Positions 18,003 to 27,376 of a DNA stretch of 64,000 nucleotides are shown here, piece after piece. This stretch comes from Litoribrevibacter euphylliae. Lineage in GTDB: Bacteria > Pseudomonadota > Gammaproteobacteria > Pseudomonadales > Litoribrevibacteraceae. Below the pieces are notes generated by a model. It searched no databases and was not told where the DNA came from. It worked only from the letters and a program-made list of their open reading frames with translations. The translations under genes and the position numbers were made by a program. The stretch is taken from positions 310,001 through 374,000 of the forward strand of contig NZ_JBHRSZ010000004.1 in the NCBI RefSeq assembly GCF_042646085.1, written 5' to 3'. How positions within the stretch are numbered: position 1 is the first letter of the stretch; each line of letters starts with the position of its first letter.

Positions 18003-18063
18003 TGTATGTTTTTTATCTCTGATGGCGATACCAAATAGTAAGTAATTTGATGGGAAATCCTGT

Positions 18064-18321
18064 ATGACTGAAAGCAATTATCCTGAATTTCAACACGAAC
18101 TGGATGCAAAAGGTTTGATGTGCCCTGAACCGGTTATGCTGTTGCATAAAAAGGTACGAGCGATGGCTTCCGGTGAAGTGTTGCGTATTGAAGCGACAGA
18201 TCCGTCAACCACTCGTGACATTCCACAGTTTTGTAATATGCTGGATCACACCCTGTTAAAAGAGGAAGTGCTAAAGCAAGATGGCAGTGAGATTTATCTT
18301 TATTTCATTCAGCGTCGTTAA
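18064..18321 (+). CDS. tusA: Sulfur-transfer protein TusA (SirA/YedF family)
   Basis: This 85-residue protein has the family CPxP motif (LMCPEPVMLLHKKVR, active Cys20) and the two-strand, two-helix TusA layout ending in a strand. TusA carries persulfide sulfur from cysteine desulfurase IscS towards TusBCD(E) and MnmA for tRNA 2-thiouridine, and also affects molybdenum cofactor synthesis. The ATG at 18064 follows a GGGAA stretch. Confidence 0.92.
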   Translation: MTESNYPEFQHELDAKGLMCPEPVMLLHKKVRAMASGEVLRIEATDPSTTRDIPQFCNMLDHTLLKEEVLKQDGSEIYLYFIQRR

Positions 18322-18359
18322 TTCAACGTCTTTTTAGTGACCGAGGTGACCTAGTGTGG

Positions 18360-19253
18360 CTAACCTTGGTTCATTTCTAATTTTTGATTTTGAGTATTTG
18401 GTTTTTTTGACGACTTCTTGAGTGTCAGTAGGCCTGAGACAAAGATCAGTAAACTTCCAATGATCGTTGCCCAGCGCAGTGATTCGTCCCAGAAAACCCA
18501 TCCGTAAATAGATGCGTATACTAATGATGCGTAAGTGAAGGGGGCAATTCTGCCTGGTAGTGCAAGGGTATAAGCTTTGGTCATCATTAGCTGACCGATA
18601 GTCCCTATAGTTCCCATTAAACAAAGTAGACTCAGAGCTTCTAATGTGGGTGTTTTCCACGCCCAGAGTAAAGGCACGGAAGAGATCAGGGTACTCAGAA
18701 GAGCAAAATAGAAAACGATACGGGCACTTGGTTCGGTAGCGCCCATTCTTCGGATGGTGACTTTGGCAAGACTTGCCAACGCTGCGCCGGCTAAACCTAT
18801 CAAAGCGATTAAGGTAAATTCAGACGCGTCAGGGTCAAGAATAATAGCAACGCCGATGAAGCCAATCACAATAGCAAGCTTTGACCAGTTAGAAATGCGT
18901 TCGCCAAGCCATAAGAACGCAATAATTGGAATAAACAAGGGTGCTGAGAGCTTAACCAACATGGCTTCAGCAAATGCAATGTGCCCAATACTGTAGAAGA
19001 AACAGTACATGGCGGTGACGCCAACGGTTGCTCTCAATAAGTGATAATGAAAGCACTCGGTTTTGAAGAGGCTGCTGCCCATGGTTAACAGCATGGGAAG
19101 GATCGCCATTAGGCCGAAGAGATTGCGGAAAAACACAATCATTTCGTTTGGGAGATCGAGCGCCAATACTTTAATGATTGCGCCCATGGAGGCCAATAGA
19201 AATTCTGCAACTAATAATAGCAGCGAAGCGCGGACGGTTGCCGAGGCAAGCAT
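18360..19253 (-). CDS. EamA/DMT-family transporter (RhaT-like)
   Basis: This 297-residue inner-membrane protein has about ten helices and the two internal EamA repeats expected of this family. The N-terminal repeat contains NEMIVFFRNLFGLMAILPML and the second ends in FWDESLRWATIIGSLLIFVSG. EamA proteins export metabolites such as amino acids or purines, but the substrate cannot be deduced. A Lys/Ser/Asn-rich cytoplasmic tail closes the protein. It is a single gene converging on tusA. Confidence 0.87.
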   Translation of the reverse strand: MLASATVRASLLLLVAEFLLASMGAIIKVLALDLPNEMIVFFRNLFGLMAILPMLLTMGSSLFKTECFHYHLLRATVGVTAMYCFFYSIGHIAFAEAMLVKLSAPLFIPIIAFLWLGERISNWSKLAIVIGFIGVAIILDPDASEFTLIALIGLAGAALASLAKVTIRRMGATEPSARIVFYFALLSTLISSVPLLWAWKTPTLEALSLLCLMGTIGTIGQLMMTKAYTLALPGRIAPFTYASLVYASIYGWVFWDESLRWATIIGSLLIFVSGLLTLKKSSKKPNTQNQKLEMNQG

Positions 19254-19332
19254 AATGATAGGAATCCGATGAAAAGAGCGCAGTTTATCACAGATTCATC
19301 GTTGTCCAGAGATCGGTTGGCGTTTGAAGCAA

Positions 19333-20100
19333 TCAAACAAGGTCAATCAGCAGGGAAACCACTGTCATAGCGTTTGGATCTTGGAGCTTGATGCGAGTTG
19401 CTATGCTGTGCTGAAAGTAATAGCGAAATTCAGAATTTAGCTCAGCAGGAGTAAGTTCGTGGGAACCTGGTAGGGGAATAATATCCAGTTCTTCCGTCTT
19501 TGGAACCATCGCCTGAAGTGTTCCTGAACTGGTTAATTGCCAGCTGATGATGGGCTTGAGATGAAATCCCTTTCGACCTTGATGTTTGAAAGCTGCGTGT
19601 GTTCCGAGGTGATCAGGGAGTTCTTGTATGATGTGTTCGGGTTTGCTTTCCAATTCCTCGCTTTTGCTTCGGCTTTGGACTTTTGGCGGGAAGTATAGCT
19701 CTTTCAATGGTTCTTGCGGAGCATAGAATTGATGAGCCAGTTCAAGCTCTTTGCTCTTATGCTCAGGTGCAGTAAAGAAAATTCGTTCTTGACGGGTGTC
19801 GTAATAGCCTTGCCATTGTCCATCAGGTGCTGATGCACCAGTGCTCTTTTCAAACCTATGAGTGGTCACTATGTCTTTCAGCCAAGGAACAATTGCGCAC
19901 ACTTGGCCGTTATCCAATAAAGCCCAGAATAAAATCTTTACTGAAAACAAGTGTTCCTGGCTCAAATCACTGTTGTATAGTGCTTCCATACCGTCGAGCT
20001 CAGAAGAAATACGCACAATACGCGGTGCTTTAGAGGGGGATTTGTTAATGCCTCTGTAATTATCTAGCTGAATGATGTTGTTTTTAGGATCAAACGTCAT
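19333..20100 (-). CDS. Conserved protein of unknown function
   Basis: This soluble protein has about 255 residues from ATG 20100 (product begins MTFDPKNNIIQLD). An in-frame ATG at 20148 would add 16 residues, and neither has a clear ribosome-binding site. No signal peptide, helix or catalytic motif is recognised. The centre (about residues 120-170) is rich in Lys, Glu and Ser and looks like a linker between two folded parts. The C-terminal part contains a run resembling AMVPKTEELDIIPLPGSHEL. It is divergent from the glutamylcyclotransferase-like gene. The role is unknown. Confidence 0.65.
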   Translation of the reverse strand: MTFDPKNNIIQLDNYRGINKSPSKAPRIVRISSELDGMEALYNSDLSQEHLFSVKILFWALLDNGQVCAIVPWLKDIVTTHRFEKSTGASAPDGQWQGYYDTRQERIFFTAPEHKSKELELAHQFYAPQEPLKELYFPPKVQSRSKSEELESKPEHIIQELPDHLGTHAAFKHQGRKGFHLKPIISWQLTSSGTLQAMVPKTEELDIIPLPGSHELTPAELNSEFRYYFQHSIATRIKLQDPNAMTVVSLLIDLV

Positions 20101-20205
20101 GACGGATTGTCTTGTATTCTTAAATATATCGAAGGTGTTTAAGCACATTCAGTGAATTTCTTAACTAACGTAGATTAGTTAAGCCATTACTACAGGTATC
20201 GGCCT

Positions 20206-20664
20206 ATGTTGACCAAACATTACTATTTTGCCTACGGATCTAATATGAACAAAGAGAGGATGGCGGTTCGAGGGCTGTCTTTTTCTAATCCCGTAAAAGG
20301 GGTGATGCGAGGTTATCGGTTGGCCTTTAATAAGAAGGCTTGGGATCATCCTGCGAGATCCTACGCAAACATTGTGTTTGATCCTGCCTCGCATGTGGAA
20401 GGCGTTTTATATCGTTTAGATGACGAGCATCAAATTCAAAAAATGGACCCGTTTGAAGGTGCCCCAAGGCTCTATAGTCGAGAAATTTTTCATGTTGAAA
20501 CTCAGCAAGGGCTTATCCCTTCATGGGTTTATATTGCGAATAAAGCCACTATTTCAGACGGTTTGAAACCGGATCAGTGGTATTTAGAGCATTTATTGGC
20601 GGGTCGAGAACACTTGTCTGAATCCTATTATCAGAAGCTTACCTTGGTAGAAACCAACGGTTAA
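20206..20664 (+). CDS. Gamma-glutamylcyclotransferase-like protein
   Basis: This 152-residue cytoplasmic protein opens with YYFAYGSNMN, the glycine-loop motif of the GGCT/AIG2 fold that binds gamma-glutamyl groups. Glu84 in KMDPFEGAPRLY is the likely catalytic acid. Enzymes of this fold release 5-oxoproline from gamma-glutamyl compounds; the exact substrate is unknown. The start is the ATG at 20206. Its stop overlaps the end of the convergent MATE gene by 4 bp. Confidence 0.85.
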   Translation: MLTKHYYFAYGSNMNKERMAVRGLSFSNPVKGVMRGYRLAFNKKAWDHPARSYANIVFDPASHVEGVLYRLDDEHQIQKMDPFEGAPRLYSREIFHVETQQGLIPSWVYIANKATISDGLKPDQWYLEHLLAGREHLSESYYQKLTLVETNG

Positions 20665-22136
20665 GCCTTCTGATTATCAGGTTGGAGTGAATGGCTTTGG
20701 TTGAATTTATATTTCTGTACATAGAATAGATACATCATTTGCAGTACGCCATTGGCACTGAGACCCGCAATTAATGCAATCCAAAATCCTTTTGCTCCGA
20801 TCGGGGCGGGTAAGCTAATCCACTGAGATAACTGATCTCGAAGGTCTGACTCCAATCCAAGTAAATAACCAACCGGTATGGCAACCACCCAAAACGCGAT
20901 GATGGTTAATATCATCGGAACGGTGGTTTGCTGATAGCCTCGAAGGGCACCTGCCGCGGTTACTTGTACCGTGTCTGATAACTGAAAAATGGCTGCCAAG
21001 ATCAGCAATGAGCTGGCAAGCAGTAAGACCTCTTCGTTTTCTGTATACAATGCGGGAATTGTGTGTTGATTCAGCATGATCAAGATCATCGACACAATGC
21101 CAAACAGAAAGGCGATTCCGACCCCGGTTCGAGAAACCAACTGAGCCAGTCTCAAATCTTGTCTGCCTAGTTGGTAACCCGTTCTGACCGTAATAGCTTG
21201 GCTTAATCCCAAAGGAATCATGAACATTAGCGAGGAGACATTTAAAGCGATTTGGTGAGAGGCCATTTGAATTTTGCCAAGATGTGCAATTACTAAGGGA
21301 ATATAAGTAAACACAGATACCTCGGCCAAAATGGCTAAGCCGATAGGGATGCCAACTTTAGATAAATGTTTCACCATCGTTTTAAAGTTGTCAGGGCAGT
21401 GCCATTCAAAGATGAGTGTTGAGACCGTTGACTTGCCGTCGCTATGAAGTTTTTTGATAAGTTGACGATCGTGTCGTTGGATGTAGCTTAATCCCCAGTA
21501 GGAGATCCAAAAAATAATGCCACTGGCCAGTCCGCAGCCTGCGCCGCCTAGTGCTGGAATGATTTCAGTATGGTCATTGATAGTTAGGCCATAAATAAAG
21601 AGATAGTTCAGAGGGATGTTTAGCAAAACGGCGGCAGTGGTTATCAATAGAATATGACGAGTCTTTCCGCTGCCTTCGGATAAACTTTTATGGACTTGAA
21701 ATAACCCGGCTGCAGGTAAGCCAATCAATATGTAGAGAAGATAGTCAGAGGCCAGTTCAATAGTGCTGGCGTCACTATTCAGTGAGCCTATGACTTGTAG
21801 GCCTACATACCCTGCAATCAGAAAGATGCACGTTACCATCAAAGAGAAGTAGCGAGCACCTGCCAGCCAAGGTTTGATGTTTTGGTAACTTCTCTCTCCG
21901 TAAAACTTGGCGATTTGAGGTGTCAGTGCCATGAGAGTGGCAGTCATCGTTAAAAAGAGTAAGTTCCAAACCGATGATCCAAGGGAGAGCGCTGCAAGGT
22001 CTGTTGCTGAAACTTGACCGGCCATAACGGTGTCTATCACTGACATCGAGCAGGTTAATGTCAGAGCCAGAATCATAGGTGTGGCTAGTTTGATCAGGCT
22101 TTTGGATTCATTGATTATATGGTCAAGTGTGTTCAT
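20661..22136 (-). CDS. MATE-family multidrug efflux transporter (NorM-like)
   Basis: This 491-residue inner-membrane protein with 12 helices falls into two halves of the MatE domain. Helix 1 carries LATPMILALTLTCSMSVIDTVMAGQVS, the usual N-terminal segment of this family. A second-half signature is VSTFTYIPLVIAHLG-like (observed SVFTYIPLVIAHLGKI). MATE proteins of the NorM branch export cationic drugs using Na+ or H+. The ion and substrates are not visible here. The linker near residue 240 is hydrophilic. It is a single gene. Confidence 0.92.
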   Translation of the reverse strand: MNTLDHIINESKSLIKLATPMILALTLTCSMSVIDTVMAGQVSATDLAALSLGSSVWNLLFLTMTATLMALTPQIAKFYGERSYQNIKPWLAGARYFSLMVTCIFLIAGYVGLQVIGSLNSDASTIELASDYLLYILIGLPAAGLFQVHKSLSEGSGKTRHILLITTAAVLLNIPLNYLFIYGLTINDHTEIIPALGGAGCGLASGIIFWISYWGLSYIQRHDRQLIKKLHSDGKSTVSTLIFEWHCPDNFKTMVKHLSKVGIPIGLAILAEVSVFTYIPLVIAHLGKIQMASHQIALNVSSLMFMIPLGLSQAITVRTGYQLGRQDLRLAQLVSRTGVGIAFLFGIVSMILIMLNQHTIPALYTENEEVLLLASSLLILAAIFQLSDTVQVTAAGALRGYQQTTVPMILTIIAFWVVAIPVGYLLGLESDLRDQLSQWISLPAPIGAKGFWIALIAGLSANGVLQMMYLFYVQKYKFNQSHSLQPDNQKA

Positions 22137-22258
22137 TCAGTTGTACAAAAAGTGGTGTGAAACATGAGGGAAAGAAACAAATAAGACTTCGTAAGCGAGG
22201 GCGGATATAATACGCCCTCCTTAAATGAAAGGATAGTTTCAGAACGTAAGGTTTTTTA

Positions 22259-22870
22259 ATGTTGTATTCTGACGTGATTGAGGCATCAGTCGAGCAAAGA
22301 GCGGAGCAAAAGATGCGCCTTCAGCATACGGCTGAAGATATAATTTCCCTCTTTAATCAATGTTTTAAAGAAAGTGAAGGGACTGAGCTGGTGGGATTTA
22401 ATCCTGAGCCGGAATATATTCCTCGACATCTGAGAGATGCTTCTCTGGATGCTATCTTATTTACTAAGGATTATTTTGCGAGTGCGCTTCATGAGATCAG
22501 TCATTGGTGTATTGCTGGGGTAGAAAGACGTAAGCAGTTGGATTATGGCTATTGGTATTGTCCAGATGGTCGAACACCTGAGCAGCAGGCACTGTTTGAA
22601 CACGTGGAGGTTAAACCGCAGGCCTTAGAGTGGCTTTTTGCTGAAGCTGCAGCATTCCCATTTCGGTTGAGCTTTGATAATCTCAACGGCAGCCCTGTGG
22701 ATGCCAAAGGCTTTGCGGATCGAGTACATCAGCAAGTGCATGAGTATTTAACAAATGGTATCGGTGAACGGCCTAAGAAGTTAATTCAGTCTTTGTTAGT
22801 TTATTACAGAGGAACGACTTCTTTGGATTCTCATTGGTTTAAGCGCTCCAAGTTAGGTTATTTGGAGTAA
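22259..22870 (+). CDS. epmC: Elongation factor P hydroxylase EpmC (YfcM)
   Basis: This 203-residue protein is co-linear with E. coli YfcM (about 182). It has the metal-site stretch HEISHWCIAGVERR, the block YGYWYCPDGRTPEQQ and FEHVEVKPQALEWLF. EpmC hydroxylates the beta-lysylated lysine of EF-P, the last step after EpmB and EpmA, which are not in this window. The ATG at 22259 has AAGG upstream. A second in-frame ATG at 22313, preceded by GGAG, would give a protein nearer to the E. coli length, so the start is uncertain. Confidence 0.92.
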   Translation: MLYSDVIEASVEQRAEQKMRLQHTAEDIISLFNQCFKESEGTELVGFNPEPEYIPRHLRDASLDAILFTKDYFASALHEISHWCIAGVERRKQLDYGYWYCPDGRTPEQQALFEHVEVKPQALEWLFAEAAAFPFRLSFDNLNGSPVDAKGFADRVHQQVHEYLTNGIGERPKKLIQSLLVYYRGTTSLDSHWFKRSKLGYLE

Positions 22871-22956
22871 GTTCGCTGGATAGCGTGAGCATGAAACAGT
22901 GTTTGTTTGTGAAAACAGCTCACGCTCGGACAGCAAAGACATAAGTAGGTGAAGTT

Positions 22957-24441
22957 GTGCTTAAAGCACTCAAAGCGTGGACGAAACGTTCTGACGATAA
23001 TGCGTCAGGTTCCGATAAGTCTCAGAAGAGATCGTCCCAAGATAAGAGCAAATCCAACAGTAATGTTGGTAAGAACGGTAATCAAAGAACGAACACTAAG
23101 AGTAACTCTGGTGGTCAAAAAGGCCGGAACGGCGGCAAGTCGCAGGCAGGTGGGAAGCCTCACGGTCAGCCTAAGTCCAAGTCGAATAAACGCAGTCATA
23201 CCAAACCTAAATCCCGCGATCAGCACGAACAGAAGCATCATAAGGCTCAGATGGAGTCCACATGGTCTGTAGAGCAGTTTGTTGTTCCTGAAGAAGAAGG
23301 GAAGACTCGATTCCATGATTTCGAGTTGCATCCTCAACTGATGCGAGGCATTTGTGATTCAGGTTTCAGTTACTGTACACCGATTCAGGCGTCAGCAATT
23401 CCGATTGCTCTTCAACACAAAGACATTACGGGTAAGGCTCAAACAGGAACGGGTAAAACTGCTGCGTTTTTGATTTCTGTTATCCAGAATCTTCTAAATA
23501 ATCCTTATCAAGGTGAGCGTTTTGCTAGTGAACCGCGAGTCTTGGTACTAGCGCCAACGCGGGAATTGGCATTACAGATTGAAAAAGATGCCATTGAACT
23601 GACGCGTTTTACGGAATTGAATGTCGGCTGTGTTGTTGGTGGTATGGACTACGATAAACAACGTAATCTGCTGCGTAACTCTGTAGTCGATATTCTTATT
23701 GGTACGCCAGGTCGCCTGATCGATTTCATGTTTAAAGAAGACGTCTATCTGGATCAGGTAGAAATCTTGATTTTGGATGAAGCGGATCGAATGTTGGACA
23801 TGGGCTTTATTCCGGATGTTCGTAAGATTGTTCGTCAGACACCACATAAAGAAGATCGTCAGACCTTATTGTTCAGTGCCACTTATAACGATGACATTAT
23901 CCGCCTCACTGAGCAGTGGACGATCGATCCGGTACGCGTTGAGATTGAACCTGAGCAGGTGACATCTGAACGAGTGGATCAAAGAGTACTGCTGTTAGAG
24001 GCATCTCAGCGTTACGATCAGCTTAAGAAAATTATCAGTGGTGATGATGTAGGCCTGGTCATTGTGTTTTTGAATCGTCGAGATCAAACACGTAGATTAT
24101 ATGAAAGCTTACGAAAAGATGGTGTGAAAGTGGCCATTTTATCTGGGGACGTTCCTCAGAATAAGCGTTTGAAAACGCTTGAGAACTTTAAGAAAGGAAG
24201 TATTAAGGTTCTTGTCGCTACAGATGTTGCTGGTCGTGGTATTCATGTGGACGACATCACCCACGTCGTGAACTACACCTTACCGGAAGACCCGGAGGAT
24301 TATGTTCATCGCATCGGTCGTACCGGTCGTGCAGGCCGGACAGGCCACGCGATCAGCTTTGCCAGTGAAGATGATGCATTTGTGATTCCGGAAATTGAAG
24401 CTTATGTGGGTGATAAGCTGAAAATGGAATATGTAGATTAA
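22957..24441 (+). CDS. rhlB: DEAD-box RNA helicase RhlB
   Basis: This 494-residue protein starts at GTG 22957 with AGGTGA upstream. The N-terminus MLKALKAW is followed by a disordered basic stretch (about 10-100, rich in Lys, Ser, Gly, Asn and Gln). The helicase core follows, with motif I AQTGTGKT (161-168), Ia APTREL, DEAD (274-277), SAT and VI HRIGRTGRAGR. The segment from FHDFELHPQLM to YCTPIQASAI matches RhlB. RhlB unwinds RNA, helping RNase E and PNPase in mRNA decay. The usual C-terminal basic tail is short here, so the basic extension sits at the N-terminus instead. A terminator follows. Confidence 0.92.
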   Translation: MLKALKAWTKRSDDNASGSDKSQKRSSQDKSKSNSNVGKNGNQRTNTKSNSGGQKGRNGGKSQAGGKPHGQPKSKSNKRSHTKPKSRDQHEQKHHKAQMESTWSVEQFVVPEEEGKTRFHDFELHPQLMRGICDSGFSYCTPIQASAIPIALQHKDITGKAQTGTGKTAAFLISVIQNLLNNPYQGERFASEPRVLVLAPTRELALQIEKDAIELTRFTELNVGCVVGGMDYDKQRNLLRNSVVDILIGTPGRLIDFMFKEDVYLDQVEILILDEADRMLDMGFIPDVRKIVRQTPHKEDRQTLLFSATYNDDIIRLTEQWTIDPVRVEIEPEQVTSERVDQRVLLLEASQRYDQLKKIISGDDVGLVIVFLNRRDQTRRLYESLRKDGVKVAILSGDVPQNKRLKTLENFKKGSIKVLVATDVAGRGIHVDDITHVVNYTLPEDPEDYVHRIGRTGRAGRTGHAISFASEDDAFVIPEIEAYVGDKLKMEYVD

Positions 24442-24458
24442 TTAGCACTTAGACGGAT

Positions 24459-24489
24459 AAAGAGGGCGATGATTAGCCCTCTTTTTGTT
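24459..24489 (+). terminator. Intrinsic terminator after rhlB
   Basis: Arms AAAGAGGGC and GCCCTCTTT with an 8-nt loop are followed by T-rich sequence, 17 bp beyond the stop. Confidence 0.85.
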
Positions 24490-24537
24490 TTATGGTTGCT
24501 GTGACTGTACGTTTTGATGCATTTAGATATCGATGGA

Positions 24538-24798
24538 TTAGCTGAATTCCAGAATCCAATCGAGCTGGGTAGGTTCATCACTTCGTTCTACGATGATAAA
24601 TCCCTTCTTTTGGTTTCGCTTAATCAGTAAATCGAGCTTTTTAACGGCATCGGAATGGTTGGCAACGGGAATGTTCTGAACTTTTCCATTGTGATTACCA
24701 ATCACACCTGAGGATTGAGTAAGAACCCAACCACCGAACAAATCCTGCTGGATGTGTGCAATGAAATACGAGTTGTCTTTGTGCCATCGTATTAGCAT
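24538..24798 (-). CDS. Small WGR-domain-like protein
   Basis: This 86-residue protein begins MLIRWHKDNSYFIAHIQQDL, the usual start of stand-alone bacterial WGR-domain proteins, then FGGWVLTQSSGVIGNHNGKV. In the family this last stretch normally holds the W-G-R triad; here the equivalent positions read S-G-V. WGR domains bind nucleic acid in PARPs and in some bacterial regulators, but small bacterial ones have no settled role. It is a single gene, converging on rhlB. Confidence 0.7.
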   Translation of the reverse strand: MLIRWHKDNSYFIAHIQQDLFGGWVLTQSSGVIGNHNGKVQNIPVANHSDAVKKLDLLIKRNQKKGFIIVERSDEPTQLDWILEFS

Positions 24799-25057
24799 GG
24801 TTCGGGTGAGTCCGGTTGGGTTCTTGGGCGTTATTAATGTTGTAGCATTTTATGTCGCATGATTATATCCGAGCAATACTGTTGGCGCGACTTTCGTGCT
24901 TTTGAGGTAAATAGAAGCAAATGAAATATGGCAGAAATGACCTTGTGCTTTAAATTGCTCGTCGTTTAGGATGCTGAAAAGTAGGTTGTTTGACTGAATA
25001 CTTGTTCGCGCTTGTTGTGAGCAATATAACTTTTAGGGAAATTTGCGATTCATAACT

Positions 25058-26200
25058 ATGAAAATTGTTGCTGATGAAAACATGCCGTTGGTTGATAGCC
25101 TGTTCGGTGAGCTTGGGGAAGTCGTGCGCCTTCCTGGTCGATCAATGTCTGCTACTGATGTTAAAGATGCAGATATCCTGTTGGTGCGTTCAGTAACCCA
25201 AGTGAATGAGTCCTTACTTTCTGGTTCCAGCGTCAAATTCGTTGGTACTGCAACGATTGGTACTGATCATGTTGATATGTCGTGGTTGGAATCTCAAGGA
25301 ATCGCCTTTGCCAATGCTCCGGGGTGCAATGCTCATTCGGTCGTGGATTACGTGATTAGTGCACTGATTTGTCTGTGTCAGGATGAATATAAGTCGATTT
25401 CGGATTTAAGTGTTGGTGTGATTGGTGCGGGTAATGTGGGCCGTCGCCTTATTACTCGATTGAAAAAGCTGGGTGTTGAGGTTAAGGCCTATGATCCTTT
25501 CGTTGAAGATGACAGCTTACCTTTGGTGAGTTTTGACGAGGTTTTGAATTGTGATGTCGTGTCATTGCATGTGCCGCTCACAAAAGACGGAGAGCATCCA
25601 ACCTTCCATCTAATTAATGAAGACGCTTTGCGTTGTATGAAGCGATCTGCTGTTTTGATAAATACCTCCCGTGGGCCGGTAGTAGATAACGCAGCGCTTA
25701 AACAGCATTTGATTTTATGCTCGGAATTTAAGGCGGTACTGGATGTTTGGGAAGCCGAGCCGGTCGTAGAGCGTGAACTGCTTGATTTGGTGGATTTGGG
25801 AACGGCTCATATTGCCGGTTATAGCCTGGATGGTAAATATCGAGGTACTTTTCAGATCTACACAGAGGCATGTAAATTTCTAGGCTTGCCGATGAGGAAG
25901 CGCTTACCTCAAATGTTGCCTGAACCCGATTTGGTGCAAGTAGGTTTTTCTAAAGAATCGGTATTTGAAGAGGTCTTTCCTCGTTTAGTACAGGTGGCTT
26001 ATGACATTCGCCGGGATGACCGAGCCTTGAGGCGCGCTGTGTTACGTTCAACGAACGTTGCGGAAGCATTCGACTTATTAAGAAAAAACTACCCAACACG
26101 TCGAGAGTTTTCTTCTCTCTCTGTGAAGATGCGTAAGAACGATTCTGTGAATTGCAGTAAGTTTGAAGCGGCAGGGTTTAAGGTTAAAGTTAAAAGCTAA
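25058..26200 (+). CDS. pdxB: Erythronate-4-phosphate dehydrogenase PdxB
   Basis: This 380-residue enzyme carries out the second step of the DXP-dependent pyridoxal phosphate pathway: 4-phosphoerythronate to 2-oxo-3-hydroxy-4-phosphobutanoate. Motifs include the start MKIVADENMPL, FVGTATIGTDHVD, APGCNAHSVVDYV, the NAD loop GVIGAGNVGRRL, NTSRGPVVD (catalytic Arg) and AHIAGYSLDGK (catalytic His). A C-terminal dimerisation domain follows. ATG 25058 gives the family's N-terminus. A TTG at 25043 has a closer AGGGA but would add five residues. The stop overlaps the next gene as TAATG. Confidence 0.95.
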   Translation: MKIVADENMPLVDSLFGELGEVVRLPGRSMSATDVKDADILLVRSVTQVNESLLSGSSVKFVGTATIGTDHVDMSWLESQGIAFANAPGCNAHSVVDYVISALICLCQDEYKSISDLSVGVIGAGNVGRRLITRLKKLGVEVKAYDPFVEDDSLPLVSFDEVLNCDVVSLHVPLTKDGEHPTFHLINEDALRCMKRSAVLINTSRGPVVDNAALKQHLILCSEFKAVLDVWEAEPVVERELLDLVDLGTAHIAGYSLDGKYRGTFQIYTEACKFLGLPMRKRLPQMLPEPDLVQVGFSKESVFEEVFPRLVQVAYDIRRDDRALRRAVLRSTNVAEAFDLLRKNYPTRREFSSLSVKMRKNDSVNCSKFEAAGFKVKVKS

Positions 26201-27357
26201 TGAATCATTTAAAAGTTGGCTTGGTTATTAATCCACTTGCTGGGCTTGGTGGCAGTGTTGCTCTTAAAGGGAGTGATTCCGTGGCGGAAAAAGCCATGGC
26301 ATTGGGAGCCGAGCCTAAAGCTCAACAACGAGTACAATCTGCTCTGCAAGCGTTGACCTCGTATGTTGAGTTTCTTTCTTTTGTGACCGCTCCCGGATTA
26401 ATGGGGGAAGACCTGCTTTCTTCTATGGGGTTCCAGGTTGATCAAGTGATTTCGCTTGAGGATAAAGACTATTCTCTTATTGGGCGTTCCAGTCCTTCTG
26501 ATACTCGTAGAGCGGTAGAAGCCTTCACTGAAGCGGGTATTGATTTAATTTTGTTTGCTGGTGGCGATGGTACTGCTAGGGACATTTGTTCGGTGGTGGG
26601 TGATCAAATCCCTGTGTTGGGTATTCCGGCTGGCGTGAAGATTCATTCGGCGGTATATGCCGTTAACCCTCAGTCGGCGGGGGCGTTGCTTGAACAAATG
26701 ATTTCTGGAGAGCTGACTGGTGTCAGAAGCGCTGATGTACGAGATATTGATGAAGATGCGTTTCGCCAAGGACAAGTAAAAGCAAAGCTTTATGGTGAAA
26801 TGCTCGTCCCCGAAGAAGGGCGTTTCGTTCAGATGATGAAGTGTGGTGGTATCGAGAAAGAAGAGTGGGTGCTTAATGATATTGCTGCGGAAGTTGTCGA
26901 AACTATGGACGATGAGGTCTTGTACATTATAGGTTCGGGGGCCACGACTAAAGCAATTATGGATGAGCTTGGGTTGGAAAATACCTTGCTTGGGGTGGAT
27001 CTCGTTAAGAACCATCAACTGGTTGCCAGTGATGTCTCCGAAGTCGAATTGCTTTCTCATTTAGATCATGAAACACAGGTTAAATTAGTGATTTCTGTGA
27101 TTGGTGGGCAAGGCCATATTTTTGGTCGTGGTAATCAGCAGTTGAGTCCGGATGTTATTCGTCGTTTGGGTAAAGAGAATATTCAGATCATCGCAACGAA
27201 AACGAAATTGAAGTCCCTGGAGGGGCGTCCTCTGTTGATTGATACAGGTGACGCCGAGCTGGATTCGGCGTTGTGTGGTTGGTATCGAATTACCACAGGA
27301 TACCAGGATGAAGTGGTTTATCCTGGCTCTGATGGTATAACTGACGTTCAGGTTTAG
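26200..27357 (+). CDS. ATP-NAD kinase-like protein (COG3199 family)
   Basis: This 385-residue protein has the NAD-kinase/diacylglycerol-kinase fold signature FAGGDGTARDI (about 126-136) and an N-terminal VGLVINPLAGLGGSVALKG, typical of the AcoX/COG3199 group. A C-terminal loop VIGGQGHIFGRGNQQLSP is strongly conserved there. Members are annotated as ATP-NAD kinases; the true substrate is often untested. It starts within the pdxB stop codon (TAATG), so translation is probably coupled and the pair forms an operon. Confidence 0.87.
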   Translation: MNHLKVGLVINPLAGLGGSVALKGSDSVAEKAMALGAEPKAQQRVQSALQALTSYVEFLSFVTAPGLMGEDLLSSMGFQVDQVISLEDKDYSLIGRSSPSDTRRAVEAFTEAGIDLILFAGGDGTARDICSVVGDQIPVLGIPAGVKIHSAVYAVNPQSAGALLEQMISGELTGVRSADVRDIDEDAFRQGQVKAKLYGEMLVPEEGRFVQMMKCGGIEKEEWVLNDIAAEVVETMDDEVLYIIGSGATTKAIMDELGLENTLLGVDLVKNHQLVASDVSEVELLSHLDHETQVKLVISVIGGQGHIFGRGNQQLSPDVIRRLGKENIQIIATKTKLKSLEGRPLLIDTGDAELDSALCGWYRITTGYQDEVVYPGSDGITDVQV

Positions 27358-27376
27358 CAGGGTTAAAAACTACTGG

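Noticed and set aside
23005..23337. Minus-strand frame of 110 codons opposite the rhlB start
   Set aside because: It is a mirror of the Lys/Ser-rich coding region of rhlB, with no ribosome-binding site or recognisable product.
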